Position numbers and translations under genes: made by a program. From Streptomyces sp. NBC_01717 (GTDB lineage Bacteria > Actinomycetota > Actinomycetes > Streptomycetales > Streptomycetaceae): a stretch of DNA of 64,000 nucleotides. The stretch spans positions 6,014,001 to 6,078,000 of the forward strand of contig NZ_CP109178.1 of NCBI RefSeq assembly GCF_036248255.1, read 5' to 3'. Shown one piece after another: positions 44,851 to 52,899 of the stretch; position 1 is the stretch's first letter; each line of letters begins with the position of its first letter. The notes below the pieces were generated by a model. It had not been told where the DNA came from, did not search any database, and was given only the letters and a program-made list of their open reading frames with translations.

Positions 44851-46086
44851 ATGGCCAGAGCAGTTCTGCTGCTGGGTGCCGAAGGCGCCGTGGCCGAGCA
44901 GCTGGTGGGAGCGGCCCAGACCCTCGAGATCCACCTGCACATCGCGACCCACCGGGAGTTGTACCGGAGCTGTCCCGGCGAACTGCGCAAGCAGCTCGCC
45001 GGAACCGTCTTCACCGACTTCCGCAGCACGGCGTACGCCGTCGACCAACTCGCCGAGTACTGCGCCCAGGAAGGCATCGGCGGAGTGGCGGTCGGCCGGG
45101 AGACGCTGTCCCCGGTCGCCGCAGCGCTGACAGACCGGCTGGGACTGCCTGGCCATGATCCAGCCACGGCGCGGTCCGCCCGCGGCAGGTGGCAGATGGC
45201 GCAGACCCTGCGGACGCGCGGCGTGCCCGGGCCGCGCACGGTGGCGGTCGTCTCCCCCGAGGCCGCCGAGGAGCGGCTGCGGTCGGCCGGCCTTCACTAC
45301 CCGGTAGTCGTCAGACCGGCCGAGGGCTCGGGCAGTATCGGGCTGACCCTCGTCGAGACGCCGGACGAACTGCCCGGCGCGGTCCGGCGCGCCCTGAAAT
45401 GGCGCGAGGACATCACCTACGGAATCCGCTTCGACGCCGTCGCGGTGATCCAGGAGCACCTGAAAGGCGCCGAGTACAGCGTGGAGACCGTGCTGCACCG
45501 CGGCGGCTGCACGCACCTGGCGATCGTCCGCCGGATCTCCACCGGCGGCCGGAACAGCGAGGAGCTCGGCCGTACTCTGCCCGCCGACGTGGACGAGCTG
45601 AGCCGGATCACGATCCTGGCCACCGTGGAGCGCGGGCTCGCGGCCCTCGGGCTGCGGGACGGCATCGCGCACAGCCATCTGAAGATGACGGCAGAGGGTC
45701 CCCGGCTCATCGAGGTGGGCGCGGGCCCGCCCGACGGACCCGTCATGGAGATGATCGAGCACGCCACCGGCGTCGGCGTGGCCGCGGCCTATCTCCAGGC
45801 CGTCCTCGGCGAGCTGCCCGACACCCGGCCGACCCGCAGCGGTGCGGTGGCGCTCCGGTTCATCAACACCCCGCGGCACGGTGTCTTCCGCGGTCTGAGC
45901 GGCCTCGCCGCCAGCCCGCACGTCATCGCCGTCCGCTCCTACGCGGAGCCGGGCGACCTGGTGGGCAGCACCCACTCCAAGTACACCCGTCTCGGCCACG
46001 TCATCGTCCTGGCCTCGGGACCGGACCAGGCCGACGCCCGCGCCGACGAGGCCATCGCGGGCATCTCCAGCTGCATCGAGAGCTGA
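44851..46086 (+). CDS. ATP-grasp ligase 1
   Basis: 411 residues, GAGGTGAG Shine-Dalgarno. Layout matches CarB/BacD-like ATP-grasp amino-acid ligases: N-terminal preATP-grasp (ARAVLLLGAEGAVAEQL), the central domain with YPVVVRPAEGSGSIGL (P-loop-like), VIQEHLKGAEYSVETVLH, and IAHSHLKMTAEGPRLIEVGAG. The usual E-x-N/G-x-R metal and nucleotide loop is changed to EVGAGPPDG, lacking the Arg seen in its cluster siblings (GARICGG, GARVGG, NPRVTG). It forms an amide bond through an acyl phosphate, donor and acceptor unknown. Part of the thyX operon. Confidence 0.87.
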   Translation: MARAVLLLGAEGAVAEQLVGAAQTLEIHLHIATHRELYRSCPGELRKQLAGTVFTDFRSTAYAVDQLAEYCAQEGIGGVAVGRETLSPVAAALTDRLGLPGHDPATARSARGRWQMAQTLRTRGVPGPRTVAVVSPEAAEERLRSAGLHYPVVVRPAEGSGSIGLTLVETPDELPGAVRRALKWREDITYGIRFDAVAVIQEHLKGAEYSVETVLHRGGCTHLAIVRRISTGGRNSEELGRTLPADVDELSRITILATVERGLAALGLRDGIAHSHLKMTAEGPRLIEVGAGPPDGPVMEMIEHATGVGVAAAYLQAVLGELPDTRPTRSGAVALRFINTPRHGVFRGLSGLAASPHVIAVRSYAEPGDLVGSTHSKYTRLGHVIVLASGPDQADARADEAIAGISSCIES

Positions 46087-46201
46087 GCCCCTCCCGGAGA
46101 GACCGGCTGTCTCCACTCTCCGCACCCACCCCTTGAACGGCACCGCCGTGCCGCCGCCCCGGCGGTGCGGCGGCCTGCCCATGACCGGAGGAACGAGAAC
46201 C

Positions 46202-47712
46202 ATGAAGGGAACACAGAGTCCGAGTCCGGCACGCCGGGCCCTCGGTGTCGGATGGCGACTGCACGGCGACGGCCGGGCACCGCAACCGGGCGCCGCGGTG
46301 ATGCCGGACGAGCGGCTCTCCTGGCCGCGCACGGTGGGCCTCGGAGCCCAGCACGTGGTGGCGATGTTCGGTGCGACATTCGTCTTTCCGGTGGTCATGG
46401 GGCTCGACCCGAACCTGGCCATCATGATGTCCGGAGTCTCGACCGTTCTGTTTCTGCTGGTGGTTCAGGGCCGGATCCCCAGTTACCTCGGCACGAGCGC
46501 CTCATTCGTCGGCGCGGTGGCGGCCATCCGGGCGGCCGGCGGCACCACGTCCACCGTCACCGGCGCGATCCTCGTCGCGGGGCTGGTGCTCGCCGCGGTG
46601 GGCCTGATCGTCCACTTCGCCGGGCCCGGATTGATCAACAAGGCGTTCCCGCCCGTCGTGGCGGGCGCGGTGGTCCTGCTCATCGGGCTCAACCTGGCGC
46701 CGGTGGTGGCCGACATCTACTGGCCCCAGGACCAGTGGGTGGCTCTCGCGACCATGTGCGTGGTCGTCGTCACGGGCGTGCTGCTGCGCGGATTCTGGAG
46801 CAGGCTCGCGGTCTTCGTCGGCCTGGTCTTCGGATACGTCCTCTCGTGGGTGCTGGACCGGACGGCGGGCCCGATCACCGCGCCCGGGGCCACCGGCGAG
46901 GTCACCCGCCATCTGCGGGTGCAGCTCTCGGAGGCCGCCTCGGCCCCGTGGTTCGGCCTGCCGACCATGCACGCACCGACGTTCACCGCGTCCGCCGCGC
47001 TCCTCGTGCTGCCGGGCGTGATCGCCCTGGTGGCGGAAACACCGGACACATCAAGGCGGTGGCCGAGATGACGGGGTCCGACCTCGACCCGGTGCTCGGG
47101 CGTGCCATCCTCGGCGACGGACTGGCCACGGCGGTCTCCTCGGCGGTCGGCGGCGCGCCGACCACGACCTTCGCGGAGAACATCGGGGTGATGGCCGCGA
47201 CCCGGGTCTACTCGACCGCCGCGTACTGGATGGCGGCCGCCGCGGCCCTGCTGTTCGGCCTGTGCCCCAAGTTCGGCGCGCTCGTCGCGGCCACCCCGGG
47301 CGGTGTCCTCGGCGGCATCACCGTCGTCCTGTACGGGATGATCGGGCTGCTCGGCGCCAAGATCTGGATCAAGTCATCGGTGGACTTCGCGGACCCGGTG
47401 AACCTGGTCCCGATCGCAGCCGGCGCGGTGCTGGGCATCGGCGGGGTCTCGCTCAAGGTGACGGACACCTTCTCGGTCAGCGGCATAGCCCTGGGCACCC
47501 TCGTCACCCTCCTCGGCTACCACGTACTGGCGGCCCTGCGGCGTCCTGCCGCCGAGTCGGCTCCGGAGTCCCGTCCGGCAGCCGTCGCGCAGACGCGCGA
47601 GGCCGCGCCCACTGCGCCGGCTCCCGCCGCCCGGCTCGTGCCGGCCCCGGTCCAGGAGCCCGCGCCCGCCCTCCTCGAGCCCAGCCCGACTCCGGCGGTC
47701 ACGGCCTCCTAG
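46202..47712 (+). pseudogene. NCS2 uracil/xanthine-type permease, frameshifted
   Basis: ATG 46202 has GGAGGAACG upstream. The first frame runs through TVGLGAQHVVAMFGATFVFP (NCS2 N-terminal QH motif) and about eight membrane helices to VIALVAE near 47035. There an AAA run is one base short of the expected GAAAACACC, and the remaining half continues in the next frame (NTGHIKAVAEMTG). That half includes the nucleobase transporter signature ENIGVMAATR and ends at 47712 with a Pro/Ala tail. If the deletion is real, the transporter is dead; it could equally be a sequencing error. Intact members import uracil, thymine or xanthine by H+ symport. Confidence 0.85.
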
Positions 47713-47759
47713 ACCAGGACAGCGAAACGCATCAGCCGACCGTCGCTACGGCGCAACTG

Positions 47760-47805
47760 CAGCCGGGGTGTGAAGTGATCCCAGGGTCACTTCACACCCC
47801 GGCTG
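47760..47805. terminator. Perfect 19-bp stem, bidirectional terminator
   Basis: 47760-47778 pairs perfectly with 47787-47805 around an 8-base loop, with TTT on the plus-strand 3' side. It separates the permease from the convergent regulator, whose stop codon (47792-47794) and last four sense codons lie inside the right arm and loop. Confidence 0.92.
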
Positions 47806-48841
47806 TTTCGCCTGCTTCGGGAGACGGGCCGCCACTGGCCAACTGGCCGAGCCGGTATCCGAGTTGGAAGCGGCTCTCGGCCTTGAGGTCGGCCTTGAGT
47901 TTGGCCAGGTGGGTGGCGTACGCGCGGGTGCTGAGCCCGATCCTCTTGGCGATGGCATTGTCGCTGTCCCCATGGATGAGGCACCTGATAATGGTCTCGC
48001 GTAACACGGCGCTGATATGGCTCGATTCATTCGGAGTCCGGGATCCCTGAAAGGGCTTGGCGCGCTGCCAGTTGCGCTCGAACACCTCGGTGAGAAAACG
48101 CACCACGGCCGGTTCCCTGATAATGACGGCCTGGTCCCGCTCGGTGTCGGCAGGGACGAATGCCATGCTCCGGTCGACGATGATCAATCGGTCGAAGAAC
48201 TCGTCGAGGGTGCGGACCTGGGCGCCCAGCGAGGTCATTTCGGTCACGTATTCACGGGTGGGCCCGTCGTGCCAGGCGGTGTGCTGGTAGAGCGTCCGCA
48301 CCTCCACCCCGCGGTCGAGCAGCTCGGCGGTCTGCTGGCGGATCTGCTCGAGCGTGGCCTTGGGCCGGCCGCCCCCCGGCTGGGCGGTGAACAGCGCCGA
48401 GGTGCTCTGCTGCACACTCTCGTTGACGATGGCGCTGATCGCGGCCTTGCCCTGGATGCGGACGATGGACTCGCCGCCCTGCGGCCCCGCGGTGTGCCGG
48501 GAGTCGACGATGAGGGGTCGCAGCAGGTCCGTGAGGTTCCGGGCCTCCTCCAGCATGGTCAGCGCGGAAGAGCGCAGCAGCGCTCCGATCCGGGCCTCCA
48601 CGATGCCGGGCTCCACCGCGACGAAGCGCGAGGGGGAGGAGGCGTCCTCGCGGACCATCCCCATGGCCAGGAGCTCATCCATGAGCTCGCGATCCTCGCG
48701 GATTCCGTCCTCAGGGCACTCCGACGGGCCGCCCGACTGCTCCTGCTCGGACTGCGCACCCGAGTCCTTCCGGAGGAGTTCGACGTACGTAGCGCGCGCC
48801 TTCGTGCTGGGTATGGGCACCACTGGCTTTGCCGGATACAT
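47792..48841 (-). CDS. Cluster regulator 1 (LuxR-type C-terminal HTH), one TTA codon
   Basis: 349 residues from ATG 48841 (CGGAG six bases upstream). N-terminal winged-helix-like stretch (residues 8-75), a middle domain with GVEVRTLYQHTAWHDGPTREYV, EFFDRLIIVDRSMAFVPAD, and C-terminal HTH IRCLIHGDSDNAIAKRIGLSTRAYATHLAKLKADLKAESRFQLGYRLGQL. It is a paralogue of the next gene. Leu280 is encoded by TTA (48004-48002), so translation depends on the bldA tRNA. Probably a pathway-specific switch for the surrounding cluster. Confidence 0.87.
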   Translation of the reverse strand: MYPAKPVVPIPSTKARATYVELLRKDSGAQSEQEQSGGPSECPEDGIREDRELMDELLAMGMVREDASSPSRFVAVEPGIVEARIGALLRSSALTMLEEARNLTDLLRPLIVDSRHTAGPQGGESIVRIQGKAAISAIVNESVQQSTSALFTAQPGGGRPKATLEQIRQQTAELLDRGVEVRTLYQHTAWHDGPTREYVTEMTSLGAQVRTLDEFFDRLIIVDRSMAFVPADTERDQAVIIREPAVVRFLTEVFERNWQRAKPFQGSRTPNESSHISAVLRETIIRCLIHGDSDNAIAKRIGLSTRAYATHLAKLKADLKAESRFQLGYRLGQLASGGPSPEAGETAGV

Positions 48842-49091
48842 AGCCAACTCCGTTGAGAGTATTGGTGATCACGCAGAAGGAGGCGGACTGTAGCTTCCAC
48901 GGGCCGAGCCGATGGTGAGCCGAATCCGCCGCCGACAGAGCGGGGTTGTGTGCCTGCTGCATGGGCATTGTGCCTGTTCGTCCGCGGAGCGGTGAACAGA
49001 ACGCGCCTATTTCACAGAGATGTCAAATAGCCGTCGGATGCCGGCCAGGAGTGAAGCCGTGAGCCGCCGGCCCGCCGGAACCGCCGGCGCG

Positions 49092-50144
49092 TCAATCCGT
49101 CCCGGATGTGCCGGGATCGTCGCTTTCTCCCAGTGAAATCCCCAATTGCCACGCGCGGAAACCGGCTTGGAAGCGGCTCTCGACCCCCAGCTCGTCGGTG
49201 ATGTCCTTCACGTGCCGACGGAAGGTCCGGGTCGCCATCCCCAGCCGCTTGGCAATCACCTCGTCCTTGAGGCCGGTCGCCATCAGGCGCAGGATCGAGG
49301 TTTTCAACTCCTCTGTGGATGGCTGGAATTCGGCCTGATGGGCGTCAAAGGGCCGGCCCGACTCCCAGAGGCTCTCGAACATCCGGTACAGGAAACCCAC
49401 CACCGTCGGGTCGGTGACCACCGAGGCCCCCTGCGGCCGGCCCGCGGCACGGGGCTGAGGGACGAAGGCCGTCTCCCGGTCGAAGACGATGATCCGGTCG
49501 AACGCCTCGGCGGTGGTGCGGATCCGGGCCCCGGCCACGGAGACCGACCGCACATAGGCCTGCGTCGAGAGGCTCGCCCGGGCGGTGTGCTGGTACAGGG
49601 TGCGCAGCCGCACTCCCCTCTCCAGCATCGACAGGCTCTCCGCGACGATCGAGCTCAGCGTGTCGGGGTCGCGGCCGCCGCCCGGCTGGATGGAGACCAT
49701 CTCTTCGGTGCACAGCCGGGTCATCATCGACAACTCACGGCGCACCTCGGCGGGATCGTCGAAGGAGCGCAGCCCGTCCGAGGTGCGCCCGGCGCGGCTG
49801 TGCTCCGCGAACAGCGGTGCCAGAGGCCGAAGTTGGGCGTGCATGCGGGCCAGTTCCTGCTGCCGCTGCCGGATCTCCTGCTCCAACGGTGCCCGGGCGA
49901 GCATCTCGGCGATCGCCGGGTCCGCCGGCAGCAGTTCGCCGCCGTCGGTACTGGACACAAGCAATCCGAGTTCCAGTAGGTTGTCGCGCGCAAGAGTCAA
50001 CTCGCCCATGGGCAGGCCTAATTCGGCCGCAGCGTCGTCGGTGTCGCGGAGTCCGCCGTTCCGCAGCGCCCATTCATAGACGGACAGCGAGACTGGCTCG
50101 AGAATGAGCGCCGAGGCGCCGCGTTGTGTCCCTGAACGCGCCAT
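49092..50144 (-). CDS. Cluster regulator 2 (LuxR-type C-terminal HTH), one TTA codon
   Basis: 350 residues from ATG 50144 with GAGGATC upstream. Same architecture as regulator 1: N-terminal winged HTH-like SLSVYEWALRNGGLRDTDDA, coiled segment EIRQRQQELARMHAQL, RLRTLYQHTARASLSTQAYV, AFDRIIVFDRETAFVP, and C-terminal HTH MATGLKDEVIAKRLGMATRTFRRHVKDITDELGVESRFQAGFRAWQL. Leu42 is TTA (50021-50019). Divergent from the ATP-grasp 2 unit with a 142-base shared promoter region. These TrmB/LuxR-like proteins regulate specialised metabolism in Streptomyces; ligand unknown. Confidence 0.88.
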   Translation of the reverse strand: MARSGTQRGASALILEPVSLSVYEWALRNGGLRDTDDAAAELGLPMGELTLARDNLLELGLLVSSTDGGELLPADPAIAEMLARAPLEQEIRQRQQELARMHAQLRPLAPLFAEHSRAGRTSDGLRSFDDPAEVRRELSMMTRLCTEEMVSIQPGGGRDPDTLSSIVAESLSMLERGVRLRTLYQHTARASLSTQAYVRSVSVAGARIRTTAEAFDRIIVFDRETAFVPQPRAAGRPQGASVVTDPTVVGFLYRMFESLWESGRPFDAHQAEFQPSTEELKTSILRLMATGLKDEVIAKRLGMATRTFRRHVKDITDELGVESRFQAGFRAWQLGISLGESDDPGTSGTD

Positions 50145-50286
50145 TTGTCGAGATCCTCTTCCGGTCTGGCCAGCTTAGGACACCGAGTATCTCTCCAACT
50201 GAGCCGCTGTTGCTGGCAAAGTCTTCATATCGCGCTGTACAGCACGGTCGATCTGAACGACCGAGGTTCCCCGGAAGGGTGAAACA

Positions 50287-51579
50287 ATGCGCCGAATCGC
50301 ATTCCTGCGATCCATTGAGATTCAGCAGACAAAGCCTTTTCTCACAGCCCTTGAGGCACGTCTCCAGCGGGAGGACACCGAAGCGAAACTCTTCTACACG
50401 GACGGCGAGTGCGGACCCGATGACTTCCCCGGCGAATCGGAGAAGATAGCCGGTGACATATCCGCCGACGAGCTCACCAAGAAGGTCATCGGCTGGGGCG
50501 CCGACGGGGTGATCTCCCTTTCCATCGCAGACGAGAACGCTCTGCGTGACTCGGTGGTGCGCCGCCGCCTGGAGACCGTGGGAATTCCCATGGTGGCGCA
50601 CAGCCTGGCCGCCACGAGCCTCACCGCCAACAAGTGGGAGACGAAGCGGCTGCTGGAGGAGCACGGATTCGACATTCCGCCCGGGGTGCTGGTGGACAGC
50701 GATGTACTCGCCGGTCGCGGCCTGCGCATTCCCGCGTACGTCGACTCGATCCTGATCCAGACCGCCGACATGGGATATCCCGTGCTCAGCAAGCCGCTCT
50801 GGGACTGCATGGGCGCCGGCATGGTGCCGCTGGCCGACGAAGCGGAACTGGAACGGCACTTGACCGAACCGCACAGCGGAAATTTCATCCTGGAACGCTG
50901 TGTTTCCGGTGAGATCTGCTCGGTGGAAGTGGTCGGGGCCCGCGGACAGTACGTGGTCCACCCGGTGGTGTGGCAGGGTCCGGCGGAGACCGGCCCGGTC
51001 TTCAACTTCGGCCGGCTGCGCTATGTGGCACCGCGCCGGGAGGCGGATCTGGCATTCGCCCCGGTGGCCGAGAAACTCAAGAAGCTCGCGCGGGCCCTCG
51101 ATCTGCACGGCGCGGTCGGTCTGGACATGATTTACGAGGACGGAATCTACCGGATTCTCGAGATCAACCCCCGGGTCACTGGAACGACCACCCCCTGCAT
51201 AGCCTCCACCGACTTCAACACGTACGACTGCCTGCTCTCCATCCTGGACGGGACCTGGCCGGACGAGGCGGACCACGGGCACGGTCTCCAGCGGGTGTGC
51301 CTGCAGTTCCCGGTGCGCGAACTCTCCCCGGAATTCGTGCACGATGTGACCGGCGAACTCGATGTCGTACGGACGCAGTCGCTCAATATCGACGGCATCG
51401 ACCATCCCAATGTGATCATCACCTGCGAGCTCGACGACCGGGCGGAACTCCCGGCGAAGCTCGAATCGCTCTGGCAGCGCCACGAATTCACCGACCGGTC
51501 ATTCCTGCGGCAGATCGCGGCGGCCGTAGGGGTGGCCGATGCGGAGGCGGCGGCGACGACCGCCGTGGCAACGGTATGA
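50287..51579 (+). CDS. ATP-grasp ligase 2
   Basis: 430 residues, GGAAGGG Shine-Dalgarno. Starts MRRIAFLRSIEIQQTKPFL (preATP-grasp), then KWETKRLLEEHGFDIPPGVLV, VLSKPLWDCMGAGM (ATP lysine region), FILERCVSGEICSVEVVG, VGLDMIYEDGIYRILEINPRVTGTT with the canonical ExNxR metal site. Similar to CarB/PurK-type ligases that join carboxylates to amines. First gene of the right-hand unit ATP-grasp 2, mini-ORF, MFS, ATP-grasp 3, ATP-grasp 4, dioxygenase. Substrates unknown. Confidence 0.9.
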   Translation: MRRIAFLRSIEIQQTKPFLTALEARLQREDTEAKLFYTDGECGPDDFPGESEKIAGDISADELTKKVIGWGADGVISLSIADENALRDSVVRRRLETVGIPMVAHSLAATSLTANKWETKRLLEEHGFDIPPGVLVDSDVLAGRGLRIPAYVDSILIQTADMGYPVLSKPLWDCMGAGMVPLADEAELERHLTEPHSGNFILERCVSGEICSVEVVGARGQYVVHPVVWQGPAETGPVFNFGRLRYVAPRREADLAFAPVAEKLKKLARALDLHGAVGLDMIYEDGIYRILEINPRVTGTTTPCIASTDFNTYDCLLSILDGTWPDEADHGHGLQRVCLQFPVRELSPEFVHDVTGELDVVRTQSLNIDGIDHPNVIITCELDDRAELPAKLESLWQRHEFTDRSFLRQIAAAVGVADAEAAATTAVATV

Positions 51580-51638
51580 CGAAAACCGAAGTGTGGGAGA
51601 AAGAGATGAAGGAAACGGCAGGCAGCCATGCGGATTGA
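51576..51638 (+). CDS. 20-residue mini-ORF bridging ATP-grasp 2 and MFS genes
   Basis: ATG 51576 overlaps the ATP-grasp 2 stop (ATGA), and its own TGA (51636-51638) lies 11 bases inside the MFS gene. The peptide is acidic-basic and hydrophilic, MTKTEVWEKEMKETAGSHAD. Such placement fits translational coupling of the MFS gene, which has only a modest ribosome-binding site (AAGGAAACGG). Exactly the same length as the mini-ORF at 44781; sequences differ. A peptide substrate role is possible but unsupported. Confidence 0.4.
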   Translation: MTKTEVWEKEMKETAGSHAD

Positions 51639-52851
51639 CGGCTATCGCAAGGTCGTGAGCCAACCAGGTATCGGCCTGCTCATGCTCCTCGGGTTCTTCT
51701 CGAAGATCGCGGTGGTGGCGATCCCCGTCGTGATGAACCTCGGCGTCGTGTTCGGCCTCGACCGAGGCTTCGGCGCCGCCGGCCTGGTGATCGCGCTGTG
51801 GACGGTGGGAGTGGCGGTCGGCGGTCCGGTGCAGGGCCGCATGATGGACAAGTACGGCGTACGGCCCGTGCTCATCGTCTCGTTGACCGGCCAGGCGCTC
51901 TTCTGGGGGATCGGCCCCAGCATGTCCTACGGGGTGCTGTCGGTGGCCGCCGTCGGCTGCGGACTCCTCAACCTCCCGGGGTTCGCCGTCGTGCGGTTGA
52001 GGCTCGCCGTCGCCATCCCGGAGGAGCAGCGGCACACCGCCTTCGCGCTCGACGCCATGACGTCCAACATCTCGTACATGGTGGGCCCGGCGCTCGGTGT
52101 GACCGTGGCGACCGCCGTCTCCAGCGACGTCTCGATGCGGGGCCTCGGCCTGATCGTCGCCCTCGCCGGGGCGGGCCTTGCCCTGCTCAACCCCCAGGTC
52201 CGCGACTCCGCCAAGGAGACCGGCAGCGAGCCCGCCCCCCGCATGAAGTTCCGCGAGTGGTTCAAGCCCGCGCTCGTCCCGGTCCTCGTGGCCACCACCG
52301 CCACCACTCTGGCGACCGCCGGCTACGAGACGGCGATCGTGGGCGGGCTGCGCGACTCGGGCCAGGTCGAATGGGCCGGCCTCGTCCTCACGGTCTGCGG
52401 GTTCTGCTCGTTCATCGGCGCGCTCCTGTACGGCACGTTGAAACGGCCGCCGCACTTCGCCGTCGTCTCGGCACTGGTGGGCCTCACGACCGTGGTCGGC
52501 GGCTTCGCCACCGGCGACTGGCGCCTGCTGTGCCTGGCCATGGTGCTGCCGGCCGCTCTCTGCTCGCCCTCCTTCGCGGCGACGGGCGGCGCCGCGAGCG
52601 GGCTGGCCCCGGCCGGGGCCCGGGGCGTCGTGATGGGCATCTACAGCGCCTCCCTCACCCTCGGCAACAGCATCGGTGCCCCCCTGTCCGGGGCGATCCA
52701 GGACGCCAGGAGCCCACTCTGGGCCTTCGTGGTCATCGGCCTCACCAGCGCCGCCCTCTCCGGGGTCGCCCTCGGCTGGACCGCCTGGCTGGCCCGCAGG
52801 CCGGCCGCCGAGCCGCAGAACACACCGGTCCTCGCCGACGCCGCCGCCTGA
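51628..52851 (+). CDS. MFS transporter
   Basis: 407 residues with about 12 hydrophobic segments, beginning GIGLLMLLGFFSKIAVVAIPVVMNLGVVFG. The loop 2-3 motif GPVQGRMMDKYGVRPVLIV matches the MFS motif GxxxDRxGRR. Second half: WAGLVLTVCGFCSFIGALLYG, VVGGFATGDWRLLCLAMVLPAALC, IYSASLTLGNSIGAPLSGAIQD. Lying within the ligase operon, it most likely exports the product and gives self-protection. Confidence 0.92.
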   Translation: MRIDGYRKVVSQPGIGLLMLLGFFSKIAVVAIPVVMNLGVVFGLDRGFGAAGLVIALWTVGVAVGGPVQGRMMDKYGVRPVLIVSLTGQALFWGIGPSMSYGVLSVAAVGCGLLNLPGFAVVRLRLAVAIPEEQRHTAFALDAMTSNISYMVGPALGVTVATAVSSDVSMRGLGLIVALAGAGLALLNPQVRDSAKETGSEPAPRMKFREWFKPALVPVLVATTATTLATAGYETAIVGGLRDSGQVEWAGLVLTVCGFCSFIGALLYGTLKRPPHFAVVSALVGLTTVVGGFATGDWRLLCLAMVLPAALCSPSFAATGGAASGLAPAGARGVVMGIYSASLTLGNSIGAPLSGAIQDARSPLWAFVVIGLTSAALSGVALGWTAWLARRPAAEPQNTPVLADAAA

Positions 52852-52899
52852 CGGCAGACACCTCATATCACCTTTCATGCACAGCAGTTGGAGACCTGA

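Noticed and set aside
47030..47045. Programmed frameshift in the permease gene
   Set aside because: Only a three-A run is present, with no slippery heptamer or downstream pseudoknot visible, and NCS2 genes are not known to use recoding. A deletion or sequencing error is simpler.
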